NCBI GenBank assembly: GCA_964636325.1
Contig: CAZWRV010000130.1
Coordinates: 1-13,646 of the forward strand
Origin: CAZWRV01 sp964636325
GTDB taxonomy: Bacteria > Verrucomicrobiota > Lentisphaeria > Victivallales > GWF2-50-93
Reading direction: 5' to 3'
DNA: 13,646 bases
The notes beneath the pieces were generated by a model, which saw nothing but the letters and a program-made list of their open reading frames with translations, had not been told where the DNA came from and searched no databases. Positions 1 through 6,485 of this stretch are shown here, in pieces. The translations under genes were made by a program, and so were the position numbers. The stretch's first letter is position 1, and every line of letters starts with the position of its first letter.

Positions 1-52
1 GTTTCACACCGACAGAACTGGCGGATTTCCCCGCCAGAGCGGCACTCTCCTG
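1..52 (-). repeat. REP-like palindromic element, copy 1
   Basis: The reverse complement of this stretch matches 13569-13620 at 47 of 52 positions by eye. It contains a 7-bp stem, CTGGCGG/CCGCCAG, plus a G-T wobble closing a GAAA loop when read on the minus strand. That is the same direction as the upstream infA gene, so the element would lie in the 3' region of the infA transcript. Known REP-type elements are short palindromic repeats scattered between genes, and that identity is an inference here. It could also act as a transcript-end hairpin, but no clear T-run follows within the visible sequence. Confidence 0.6.
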
Positions 53-101
53 AAAATTGTCCAGAGTCCAGCAGGTTCCGCGAATCCGCTGCGGCAGAGG
101 C

Positions 102-142
102 GTATGGATTCAGCAAGCTACGCCATTTTGCTGAATCCATAC
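102..142 (-). terminator. Strong hairpin downstream of infA (15-bp perfect stem)
   Basis: Positions 102-116 (GTATGGATTCAGCAA) and 128-142 are perfect reverse complements separated by 11 bases. The hairpin lies about 40 nt past the infA stop codon on the minus strand. A second, 8-bp hairpin (149-156 with 173-180, GCGGATAT/ATATCCGC) sits directly at the stop codon. There is no strong U-tract, so this may be a terminator, an RNA-stabilising 3' hairpin, or part of a dispersed repeat. Confidence 0.5.
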
Positions 143-182
143 TTGAAGGCGGATATTCGCCGTATCCGTGGGATATCCGCAG

Positions 183-398
183 CTACTTCTTGCGGAAGGT
201 GATCCGCGCCTTGGTAAGGTCGTAGGGGGACATCTCCATGACGACCACGTCCCCTGGGAGTATGCGGATGAAGTTCAGCCGCATCTTCCCGCTGATGTGC
301 GCCATCACCATGTGTCCGTTCTGCAGCTCCACCCTGAACATCGTGTTGGGAAGGAGCTCCTTGACCGTACCTTCGACTGTTATGACTTCTTTTGCCAA
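183..398 (-). CDS. infA: Translation initiation factor IF-1
   Basis: IF-1 binds the 30S A site during initiation and works with IF-2 and IF-3. The 71-residue product is a single S1/OB fold covering nearly the whole chain. The family-defining stretch AHISGKMRLNFIRILPGD and the ending SPYDLTKARITFRKK are both clear. The start chosen is TTG at 398, which gives (L/M)AKEV and the usual IF-1 length. A GGAG motif lies about 8 nt upstream, and no ATG is suitably placed. The next in-frame ATG upstream would add 29 unrelated residues. The gene overlaps the 3' end of map by 19 nt, which suggests translational coupling. The usual downstream rpmJ and rpsM are not seen, and structured hairpins follow instead. 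Identity is very secure. Confidence 0.95.
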   Translation of the reverse strand: MAKEVITVEGTVKELLPNTMFRVELQNGHMVMAHISGKMRLNFIRILPGDVVVMEMSPYDLTKARITFRKK

Positions 399-1153
399 GT
401 CAGTATCTCCGGTTCGTTCTCTGTTATCAAAACCATGTGCTCGAAATGAGCTGACATCTTTCCGTCCTTGGTCCTTACCGTCCAACCGTCCTTCTCGGTG
501 TATACCGCGTGAGTGCCCAGGTTGAACATCGGCTCTATCGCGAGCACCATTCCCGGGCGCAGACGCGGGCCTTTGCGCGGCGTCGTGAAGTTGGGGACGT
601 CCGGCGGCTCGTGCAGAGACAGGCCGCAGCCGTGGCCGACATACTCCTGGACTATTCCTAGGCGGGCCGTCTTCGCAACTCGCTCTATCGCCGCGCTGAT
701 GTCGCCGACGCAGTTGCCGTTGCGGGCAGCCGCGATCCCCTCGTAGAGCGCCTTCTCCGTCAGCTTCAGAAGTCTCCCCGTGTCGCCTTCTCCCTCGCCG
801 CCGCCGACGATGAAGCTCAGCGCGGTGTCCCCGATATAGCCGCCGAGATTTACGCCGACGTCTATGCTCATGAGGTCGTTCGCCTGCAGGAATCGGTCCG
901 GCCTGCCGATCCCGTGGACGACCTCGTCGTTCATCGATATGCAGATGATGCCGGGGAACCCCCGGTATCCGAGGAACGCGCTTTTCGCGCCCATCGAGCT
1001 AATCACCGCTCCGGCGACGCTGTCGAACTCCTTCGTGCTCATTCCGGGCATGGCGACCCGGCGGAGCTCGTCCCTGACGTGGGACGCGGCCTGCGCCGCT
1101 TTCCGGATGCCCTCTATTTCAACATCGCTGTGGACGACGAATTCAGGCTTCAA
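380..1153 (-). CDS. map: Methionine aminopeptidase type I
   Basis: This cytosolic metalloprotease removes the N-terminal Met from nascent proteins. The 257-residue protein has the pita-bread fold signature, and all the expected metal and catalytic residues can be seen: H80 (NDEVVHGI), D98 (SIDVG), D109 (IGDTA), H174 (VGHGCG), E207 (AIEPMF) and E238 (FEHM). It has no N-terminal zinc-finger extension. The start is TTG at 1153, which overlaps the adk stop codon by 4 nt (TTGA). A GAGG Shine-Dalgarno-like motif lies in the last codons of adk. Its 3' end overlaps infA by 19 nt. Length and motifs are normal, and the adk-map-infA order is the classical end of the spc operon. Confidence 0.95.
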   Translation of the reverse strand: MKPEFVVHSDVEIEGIRKAAQAASHVRDELRRVAMPGMSTKEFDSVAGAVISSMGAKSAFLGYRGFPGIICISMNDEVVHGIGRPDRFLQANDLMSIDVGVNLGGYIGDTALSFIVGGGEGEGDTGRLLKLTEKALYEGIAAARNGNCVGDISAAIERVAKTARLGIVQEYVGHGCGLSLHEPPDVPNFTTPRKGPRLRPGMVLAIEPMFNLGTHAVYTEKDGWTVRTKDGKMSAHFEHMVLITENEPEILTWQKKS

Positions 1154-1809
1154 GCAAGGACCTCGAGAAGTTCGGGATACGACTTGTCCTTGGGCTGTCC
1201 GCCGTTGATCACGCTTAGCATGCCCCTGGTCTTGTAGTAGGGAATCAGTGGCGCGGTCTGTTCGTTGTAGACCTTAAGCCTGTATTGCGCCTTCTCAAGT
1301 GTGTCGTCTTCGCGGTGGATGAGCGGACCTCCGCAGTTATCGCAGACATCGGCCTTCTTGGGCGGGCTGAACATGGTGTTGTAGTTGGACTTGCACTTCT
1401 TGCAGACGATCCTCGCCGTCAGCCGCTTGATGAGGAGGTCCTCGTCGACCTCGAAATAGACGACCTTGTCCAGCTTGACGCCGATTTTGCGCATTACCGC
1501 GTCGAGCAGGTCGGCCTGCTTCACTGTGCGAGGGAAGCCGTCCAGTATGAAGCCCTTGGCGCAGTCCTTCTCCTTGAGCCGCGACCCGACCATGTCCGCC
1601 ACCAGCTCGTCCGGAACCAGGCCGCCGCTGGTGACGAACTGCTTGGCCTTCTTGCCGAGTTCGGTGCCTTTCTCTATCTCGGCGCGGAGTATGTCTCCGG
1701 TAGAAATGTGCGCCATGCCTGTATCCTGAGAAAGTATGTCCGCGAGCGTGCCCTTGCCGGCTCCGGGAGCGCCGAGGAACACCAGATTCCGCTTCGTTAT
1801 CTTCGCCAT
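1150..1809 (-). CDS. adk: Adenylate kinase (zinc-LID type)
   Basis: The enzyme catalyses ATP + AMP = 2 ADP in the cytosol. The 219-residue protein has the P-loop GAPGAGKGT at 13-21, the AMP-binding STGDILR at 36-42, and the hallmark FILDGFPRT at 87-95. Its long LID domain carries four cysteines (C136, C139, C156, C159), the zinc-binding version of the LID. The start is ATG at 1809, because a GGAGG lies about 8 nt upstream. An in-frame ATG at 1827 would add six residues and place that GGAGG inside the gene. It is the first gene of the adk-map-infA unit. secY, its usual upstream neighbour, is absent and the upstream DNA looks rearranged. Confidence 0.95.
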   Translation of the reverse strand: MAKITKRNLVFLGAPGAGKGTLADILSQDTGMAHISTGDILRAEIEKGTELGKKAKQFVTSGGLVPDELVADMVGSRLKEKDCAKGFILDGFPRTVKQADLLDAVMRKIGVKLDKVVYFEVDEDLLIKRLTARIVCKKCKSNYNTMFSPPKKADVCDNCGGPLIHREDDTLEKAQYRLKVYNEQTAPLIPYYKTRGMLSVINGGQPKDKSYPELLEVLA

Positions 1810-1869
1810 CTTCAATCCTCCAGGCATAAATTTTTTTGAAAATCTGGTAATTTAACCCGGAAAGGGCAA

Positions 1870-1899
1870 ATTAAAAGCAGTATTTGAACAATCGTTCAA
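1870..1899 (-). promoter_or_regulatory. Candidate adk promoter overlapping the palindrome
   Basis: On the minus strand TTGAAC (plus 1894-1899) is followed after 18 nt by TTTAAT (plus 1870-1875), giving sigma-70-like -35 and -10 boxes. Transcription would start near 1863, about 55 nt before the adk start codon. The -35 box is one arm of the palindrome at 1884-1899, so a protein bound there could block it. The boxes are judged by eye only. Confidence 0.4.
1884..1899. promoter_or_regulatory. Operator-like palindrome TTGAAC-N4-GTTCAA
   Basis: TTGAAC and GTTCAA flank a four-base centre (AATC) in the space between adk and the divergent dehydrogenase fragment. Inverted repeats of this size and sequence are typical of TetR-family operators, and dehydrogenase genes are common targets, but no regulator gene is in the window. 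If it is an operator it may be a leftover from the broken dehydrogenase gene. Confidence 0.4.
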
Positions 1900-1912
1900 T
1901 CTGGTGTTGCGC

Positions 1913-2056
1913 ATGAAGATCAATCTCGAAGGCAGAATCGCGCTTGTCACAGGGGCGAGCGGCGAGCTCGGGCGCGTGATGGCGAGGATGTCCTTCGAGC
2001 CTCCGGCGGCGCCGTCAAGCGCCGCGGACTGGCTGGCCGCATACTTCTCGTCGTAG
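1913..2056 (+). pseudogene. Truncated short-chain dehydrogenase (N-terminal piece only)
   Basis: The first 25 or so codons from ATG 1913 read MKINLEGRIALVTGASGELGR and onwards. This is a textbook start of a short-chain dehydrogenase/reductase with the TGxxxGxG nucleotide-binding motif (here TGASGELG). After VMAR the expected continuation of the Rossmann fold is lost. The frame becomes Pro/Ala/Ser-rich and stops at 2054-2056 after 47 codons, whereas the family is about 250 residues. No Shine-Dalgarno sequence is evident. The gene was probably cut by a deletion or insertion, and the remaining part of the enzyme is not in the window. A functional 47-residue peptide is unlikely. Confidence 0.65.
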
Positions 2057-2117
2057 TCGTGCCAGGGGGTGTAGGCTCCGGCAATAGGGCATACCCATCA
2101 ATTCAATGTTGTGAGAG

Positions 2118-2366
2118 GCAAGGCGCGACTGGCCTGTGTCGTTCTTCGCCTTCAATTCGACCGGCAATCATGTTCATCTTCTGTTGGCGGCGGAAGAGCT
2201 TGATACTTTTTGCGGATTCATGGCTAAACTCTCTGGAGGAATGGCTCGGCAGTACAACTGCAGAAAGGATCGCCCCGGGGCATTCTGGGAAGGGCGTTAT
2301 AGGAACACAAAAATGCAAAGATACTTCCTCTCCCTTGCTGTCTTCGATATAGTTAACCTGCTTTAA
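2118..2366 (+). pseudogene. Remnant of a REP-associated (Y1/RAYT-like) transposase
   Basis: The open frame contains TGNHVHLLLAAEE, the HxH metal-binding motif of Y1-type HUH transposases. It is followed by MAKLSGGMARQYN and GAFWEGRYRNT, the conserved block found after it in RAYT-like proteins. The N-terminal part expected before the HxH motif is missing, because a stop codon precedes the frame at 2112. The chain also ends after a weak match to the usual YIDLNMV segment (VFDIVNLL), so the tyrosine-bearing C-terminal helix is missing or decayed. Codon use is less GC-rich than in the neighbouring genes. I read it as a dead fragment. The short GTG-started frame at 2136 is the only possible product. 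Confidence 0.6.
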
Positions 2367-2505
2367 CAGCGAAACCGCGACGGTGTTCTCATATTTCAAC
2401 CTAATTGCCGCAGTTGAAAATATGTCTTAAAATTTAACACTCTAATAATATGACATTTACATAAATGGCATCTATGGTGTGAGAAGGGCGCGCGAGGCTT
2501 TCTGG

Positions 2506-2536
2506 AAAAAACCTTTTCCGGCCGATTCAATCGGCC
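2506..2536 (-). terminator. Rho-independent terminator of the signalling operon
   Basis: On the minus strand GGCCGATT and AATCGGCC (plus 2520-2536) form a GC-rich palindrome, followed eight bases later by six T residues (plus 2506-2511). It lies 45 nt past the stop codon of the membrane-protein gene. A second hairpin, ATTCATAAA/TTTATGAAT (2548-2556 with 2566-2574), sits between the stop codon and this terminator. Confidence 0.6.
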
Positions 2537-2580
2537 AGAACGGATTAATTCATAAACGGCTTCGATTTATGAATCAATAA

Positions 2581-3012
2581 TCAGAAGTCCGGCAGTGCTT
2601 TTTTCACCCAGGACTCGCAGACTTTCCTGTAGGAGTCCTGAATTTCCCCGGGGCTTGCGTCGAGGCCGCGGGCCTTCTCTTCGAGGGATTTGCCGATCTT
2701 CCCCAGGATGAAGACGGCGGCGTTGACGGCGACCACGGCCAGCAGGCCCAGCGCGCCGAACTTGGCGATCAGGTAGAGTCCGGCCAGGAAGCCCAGAGCG
2801 AAGAGCGGTATCGAGCAAATCGCAAGATACATCCCCAGCCGCGCGACCCTCTTGAACCGTTCCAGGTCGTTCTCCGAGGATATTGATGGAGTCCCGCCCA
2901 GAAACTGCCGCAGGATGAACATCTGGATGAAGTTCAAGGTGATCACGAGGGCATATGATCCCAGGAATATGATCGCGGACAATAAGACGAGAAAACTTCC
3001 GGCTGAAGACAT
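2581..3012 (-). CDS. Small integral membrane protein of unknown function
   Basis: I do not recognise the family. The 143-residue product has a hydrophobic N-terminal segment (about 6-35) that could be one long or two short membrane spans. A polar Ser/Glu/Arg-rich loop (about 42-58) follows, then two more spans (about 59-82 and 86-105). The charged tail of about 38 residues (KSLEEKARGLD to the end) is probably cytosolic. There are no catalytic motifs and no Cys pairs. The start ATG at 3012 has a GGAGGAG motif 8 nt upstream, within the last codons of the kinase gene, and the two genes are 3 nt apart. It is the last gene before a terminator. It is therefore almost certainly co-expressed with the receiver and kinase, and may be a membrane partner, sensor or output of that system, though this is inference. 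Confidence 0.8.
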   Translation of the reverse strand: MSSAGSFLVLLSAIIFLGSYALVITLNFIQMFILRQFLGGTPSISSENDLERFKRVARLGMYLAICSIPLFALGFLAGLYLIAKFGALGLLAVVAVNAAVFILGKIGKSLEEKARGLDASPGEIQDSYRKVCESWVKKALPDF

Positions 3013-3015
3013 GCG

Positions 3016-4164
3016 TCACTCTCCTCCGGCTGGCAGCGACACGTAAAAGACCGTCCCCTTTTCGTGGGAGGATTCGAAGTCGGCCTTTCCGCCGAGGTAT
3101 TTCTCCACGATAAGCTTGACGCTGTAGGTGCCGATCCCCCTGCCTTCGCCTTTTGTTGAAAAGGATCTTTTGAATATCTGCAGCTGGATGTCCCGTGGGA
3201 TGAAAGAGCAGTTGTGGCATCTGAAGACCGGCCGGCCGCCGATCCTCGAGCATGACAATGTGACCGGCTCGCCCTTCCTGCTCGCCTCCGATGCGTTTTT
3301 CATCAGGTTGACTAGCACCCTGCGCAGAAGCATCGGATCGCATTCGAATCCGAAGTCCTCCGAATCGTCCGAGCGGAGGATATTCCTTCCCATGGCGGCC
3401 GGGTTCTGCTTGAAGGATGCAATCGCCTCGTCCAGCATCTTGAGCGAGTTCAGCCTCTCGGGATTCACCTTGAGCTCGTTGTTCTCCGCGGAGAGGAGGT
3501 CCTTCTGGGCTTTTATCTCCTCAACCAACTGCTGCGAAGAAATCTTCAAGTCCTCCTTCACGTCGTCGACTTGGATGGCTCCGCTGCACAACATGTCGGA
3601 AATGTTCAAGATGTTTCCTGCCGTGTTCAGCACGTCGTGGAAGAAAATCTTCTCAAGTATCTTCCTCCTTGTCTCGTTGCTTATGTCGGTGGCGATGATC
3701 AGGCAGTAGCCCTCGTTCTCGTGGACGAAAGGCCTTCCCCATACCCGCAGATCCATGGGGCTCATGCCGCCTGAGGCGATCCTGCTTATCCTGCAGTCAC
3801 GGGCGGAGCCGGTGCCGTTCAGCGCGTCGAGGATGGTCAGGACGGCGCCGCATGTCTTGCAGCCCTCTCCTGTGCCGCAGCCGGAAACGGCTGTGATGGC
3901 GGTCTGGCAGGAGAGGAGCTCCCCCGGACGCATGCCTATGAAGCTTATGCAGCCCAGGGAGCGGGCCAAGTCGGCGAGAGGCTTGTTCCCGAATATGATC
4001 TGACGGAAACGGTTCAGGATCATGACGAATTCCGGCATCGAATCAAGCAGCTCGCATAGCATGCGCATGCCGGAGATGGCGCTGTTCTGCCTTGACAGTA
4101 TGTCCTCGGACGCCCGCTGCGGAGAGGCGAAATGCGTCAGGACGGAATCATTTTCAGCATTCAT
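3016..4164 (-). CDS. PAS-domain sensor histidine kinase (soluble)
   Basis: The 382-residue protein has no evident membrane segment. A PAS-like domain spans about 38-165, and its loop has the RPGE (80-82) and C86/C96/C102/C105 pattern (GCGTGEGCKTCGAV) seen in one group of PAS kinases. Those cysteines may bind a metal or cofactor. The dimerisation and phosphotransfer helix carries FFHDVLN with the phospho-acceptor H176. The ATPase domain has the N box NLMKNASEAS (N286), a divergent G1 region without the usual DxGxG (CHNCSFIP), and a good G2 box GRGIGTYS (341-348). The gene overlaps the upstream receiver gene by 11 nt, a strong sign that the receiver is its partner. The start ATG 4164 has a GAGG motif about 9 nt upstream. 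The signal sensed is unknown. Confidence 0.88.
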   Translation of the reverse strand: MNAENDSVLTHFASPQRASEDILSRQNSAISGMRMLCELLDSMPEFVMILNRFRQIIFGNKPLADLARSLGCISFIGMRPGELLSCQTAITAVSGCGTGEGCKTCGAVLTILDALNGTGSARDCRISRIASGGMSPMDLRVWGRPFVHENEGYCLIIATDISNETRRKILEKIFFHDVLNTAGNILNISDMLCSGAIQVDDVKEDLKISSQQLVEEIKAQKDLLSAENNELKVNPERLNSLKMLDEAIASFKQNPAAMGRNILRSDDSEDFGFECDPMLLRRVLVNLMKNASEASRKGEPVTLSCSRIGGRPVFRCHNCSFIPRDIQLQIFKRSFSTKGEGRGIGTYSVKLIVEKYLGGKADFESSHEKGTVFYVSLPAGGE

Positions 4165-4516
4165 GCCCGTATTTCCTCAATGCTTCGGCTATGTCATTGC
4201 GGTTGAACGGCTTAGGGATGGAACCGTCCATGCCGTATTTTTCAATCTGCTCCTTGGAAAGGATGTTGGCGCTCATGGCCACTATCGGGGTGGAAATCCC
4301 CCTGGCCCTGATTGCGGCGGAAGCGTCGCCGCCGTTCATTTCCGGCATGACCATGTCCATAAGGATGATGTCATACTGCCTTGAGGCCGCCTTTTCCACC
4401 GCCTCAACGCCGTCCTCGGCGAAATCCACCGAGCACGACAAGGATTCAAGGATTTTCCCGGCGATCTTTCTGCCGACGAGGTTGTCCTCGGCCAAAAGGA
4501 CGCTTAAAGTTCTCAT
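4154..4516 (-). CDS. Stand-alone response-regulator receiver (CheY-like)
   Basis: The 120-residue protein is a single receiver domain with all key residues present: acidic D11 (LLAEDN), phospho-acceptor D54 (ILMDMVMPEMNG), S82 (VAMSAN) and K102 (IPKPF). No DNA-binding or enzymatic output domain follows, so it must act by protein contact or as a phosphorelay step. The start is ATG 4516, with a strong GAGGAGGAG sequence just upstream. An in-frame ATG at 4579 would add 21 residues unrelated to receivers. It is the first gene of the receiver-kinase-membrane protein unit and overlaps the kinase start by 11 nt. Its sequence resembles the C-terminal receivers of hybrid kinases, so the pair could derive from a split hybrid kinase (inference). 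Confidence 0.92.
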   Translation of the reverse strand: MRTLSVLLAEDNLVGRKIAGKILESLSCSVDFAEDGVEAVEKAASRQYDIILMDMVMPEMNGGDASAAIRARGISTPIVAMSANILSKEQIEKYGMDGSIPKPFNRNDIAEALRKYGHEC

Positions 4517-4568
4517 GCACTCCTCCTCTATATTAATATGCTCGTCGAACCCCGAATTTGCAAGGCAA

Positions 4569-4598
4569 TTGGCCATCATGGGTCAGATATGCTATAAT
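4569..4598 (+). promoter_or_regulatory. Extended -10 promoter of the beta-propeller gene
   Basis: TATAAT at 4593-4598 is preceded by TG and one base (TGCTATAAT), a perfect extended -10 element. TTGGCC at 4569-4574 can serve as a -35 box with an 18-nt spacer. The predicted RNA start near 4605 leaves a leader of about 20 nt, containing a GGAGA ribosome-binding site before ATG 4626. Confidence 0.6.
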
Positions 4599-4625
4599 TG
4601 CAGCAACATAGACGGAGAAACACTG

Positions 4626-6173
4626 ATGGAAAAGCTTCATAATGGAATTGTCATCCCGGACGAGTGGCCGCCGCGGAACCAGAGCGCCGCCAGTTTTCAG
4701 CCGATGAGGGTGCCATACCTCGAATCGCCCCCGGGCCAGATATCCGTTGACATCGGAAGGCAGCTCTTCGTGGACGATTTCCTGATCGAAGAGACATGCA
4801 TGGCAAGGGCCTTCCATCGTCCTGTCAAGCATCCAGGCAACCCGGTCTTCTTTCCGCAGACGCCGCATGAATGCAACAGCAGGCTCGGACCGTCAAGCTC
4901 GCCGAAATGCGGAGGGCTTTGGTTCGACGGAAGGGACCGACTGTTCAAGATGTGGTATATGGCAAGCTACGTGGGCGCGATGGCCTACGCAGTCAGCCGG
5001 GACGGCGTCCATTGGGAGCGCCCGTCCCTGGACGTAGTTCCGGGGACGAACCTCGTCCTTCCTGAAAGCATCCATCCCGACTCCGGCACGGTCTGGCTGG
5101 ACAACGATTCCAAGGACGAGTCCCGGCGCTTCAAGATGCTTGTCAGGGAGCCGAATCCGCCGCATGACGGACACATCCCAGCGCTGATGATGACTTCCCC
5201 CGACGGTATCCACTGGTCGGAACCGGTCAGGACCGGCCCCATGGACGACCGCAGTACGGTGTTCTACAACCCGTTCAGACGCAAATGGGTGCAGAGCATA
5301 CGTGCGTGGATACCGCCGCGCCGGCGCTGCAGGAAATACTGGGAGGCGGACGACTTTCTCGAATCCGGAAAGTGGACCGACGATCAGCCGGTCTTCTGGA
5401 CCGGAGCCGACTGCATGGACGAGTCCGGAGAGGCCCCCGCGGAGCTCTACAACCTTGATGCGGTGGCGTATGAAAGTCTGATGATAGGGCTGTTCCAGAT
5501 TTTCAAGGGGCCTCCCAACCATATTGGCGAGGCATGCGGGATGCCCAAGCTTACGGAACTGGTGCTGGCAAGCAGCCGCGACGGATTCCACTGGCACCGG
5601 CCCGACCGCAGGGCCTTCATAGGCGCACGTCGCGAACCCGGCTCGTGGGAATACGGATATGTGGAATCCACAGGCGGCGTCCTGCTCGTCGTGGGGGACG
5701 AACTTTGGTTCTACTATTCGGCCTACGCCGGAGATCCCTCGCGCATAAATGTCCCTTGGTCGGCCAACGGTATGTATTCCAACGCGGCGCTGGGGCTCGC
5801 CAAGCTCCGCCGCGACGGCTTCGCCTCGATGCAGGCGCACTTCCCGGACGCGACACTGACAACCCGTCCTCTGATTTTTACCGGAAAGCACCTCTTCATA
5901 AATGCAAACACCGCAGGATCAATGCTCAAAGTCGAATGTCTCGGCGAAGACAACAAGGCCGTCGAAGGCTTTTCGATGAACTGCTGCCAAGGCTACCGCG
6001 GAAACTCCACATGCGCTGAAATCACATGGGCTGACGCGGATATCGGCTCTCTCGCCGGACGTCCTGTGAAGCTGCGCTTCCAGATGGATCGCGGCGACTT
6101 ATATTCGTTCTGGATATCCAAGTCAAAGGACGGGGAAAGCGGCGGCTTCCACGGGGCGGGAAACCCATGTTAG
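4626..6173 (+). CDS. Beta-propeller glycoside hydrolase-like protein (GH32/43-like)
   Basis: The 515-residue protein opens with VDIGRQLFVDDFLIEE, the typical start of a GH32/43-like five-bladed propeller family common in PVC-group and gut polysaccharide degraders. The blade motif S-x-DG-x-HW recurs three times (SRDGVHWERP 124-133, SPDGIHWSEP 191-200, SRDGFHWHRP 317-326). A candidate active-site acidic residue lies in LFVDD (D50/D51), but I cannot assign the catalytic pair. The C-terminal segment (about 440-515) ends GAGNPC and appears complete. There is no signal peptide, so it is probably cytosolic or exported by an unusual route. The start ATG 4626 has GGAGA 7 nt upstream. An open frame continues upstream to 4092 but is antisense to the receiver gene. 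The protein is transcribed divergently from the signalling operon. Its substrate is unknown, and some relatives may be sugar-binding or phosphorolytic rather than hydrolytic. Confidence 0.8.
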   Translation: MEKLHNGIVIPDEWPPRNQSAASFQPMRVPYLESPPGQISVDIGRQLFVDDFLIEETCMARAFHRPVKHPGNPVFFPQTPHECNSRLGPSSSPKCGGLWFDGRDRLFKMWYMASYVGAMAYAVSRDGVHWERPSLDVVPGTNLVLPESIHPDSGTVWLDNDSKDESRRFKMLVREPNPPHDGHIPALMMTSPDGIHWSEPVRTGPMDDRSTVFYNPFRRKWVQSIRAWIPPRRRCRKYWEADDFLESGKWTDDQPVFWTGADCMDESGEAPAELYNLDAVAYESLMIGLFQIFKGPPNHIGEACGMPKLTELVLASSRDGFHWHRPDRRAFIGARREPGSWEYGYVESTGGVLLVVGDELWFYYSAYAGDPSRINVPWSANGMYSNAALGLAKLRRDGFASMQAHFPDATLTTRPLIFTGKHLFINANTAGSMLKVECLGEDNKAVEGFSMNCCQGYRGNSTCAEITWADADIGSLAGRPVKLRFQMDRGDLYSFWISKSKDGESGGFHGAGNPC

Positions 6174-6485
6174 ACTAAATTTGTCAACCTCCAAGAATGA
6201 AGTATCAGGGAGAGCGGCACATGGTCGGGCCGGCAGCATTCCGGCGGCAACGCGAAGGAGCCGGATCGCCCCCTTGAGGAGTCATTTAGTCAGAAGGCCG
6301 GGGAGCCATAAAAGCAATCAGGCGGACTCCGGCGATTCGTAAGGCGTTTTCAGATTTCCCCCGTTCCAAGCCGAGGCGAGCATGGAGCTGCCGTGGCCTG
6401 AATATATCTGAAAAACAGAAATGCCGGTGTTATACTCATTTAGCGTGAAAATTTACATTTTGACGAGCAAGATAATGTAAATTTT
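6174..6485. other. Intergenic stretch without an intact gene
   Basis: This 312-nt region separates two convergent genes. It holds an 8-bp inverted repeat GACTAAAT/ATTTAGTC (6173-6180 and 6284-6291), which may be coincidental. It also holds an unstarted but protein-like minus-strand frame of 44 codons (6318-6452) and the left arm of the long inverted repeat at 6431-6503. I see no promoter or RNA gene. Confidence 0.5.

Larger units (their letters stand above)
1828..2580. other. Gene-poor rearranged stretch
   Basis: No intact gene is found here. In order it holds the adk leader and promoter, the operator-like palindrome, the dehydrogenase stub, the transposase remnant, about 140 bp of lower-GC sequence with no recognisable feature (2367-2505), and the terminator hairpins of the signalling operon. 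The pattern suggests past insertion and deletion upstream of adk. Confidence 0.6.

Noticed and set aside
2103..2399. 98-residue minus-strand frame over the transposase remnant
   Set aside because: The plus-strand reading has the HxH and GAFWEGRY motifs. The minus reading matches nothing I recognise.
4092..4625. Upstream extension of the beta-propeller frame
   Set aside because: This part is antisense to the receiver gene, and the promoter and ribosome-binding site place the real start at 4626.
4893..5891. 332-residue minus-strand frame over the beta-propeller gene
   Set aside because: The plus-strand frame shows repeated propeller motifs and a good promoter and ribosome site. The antisense frame has neither.
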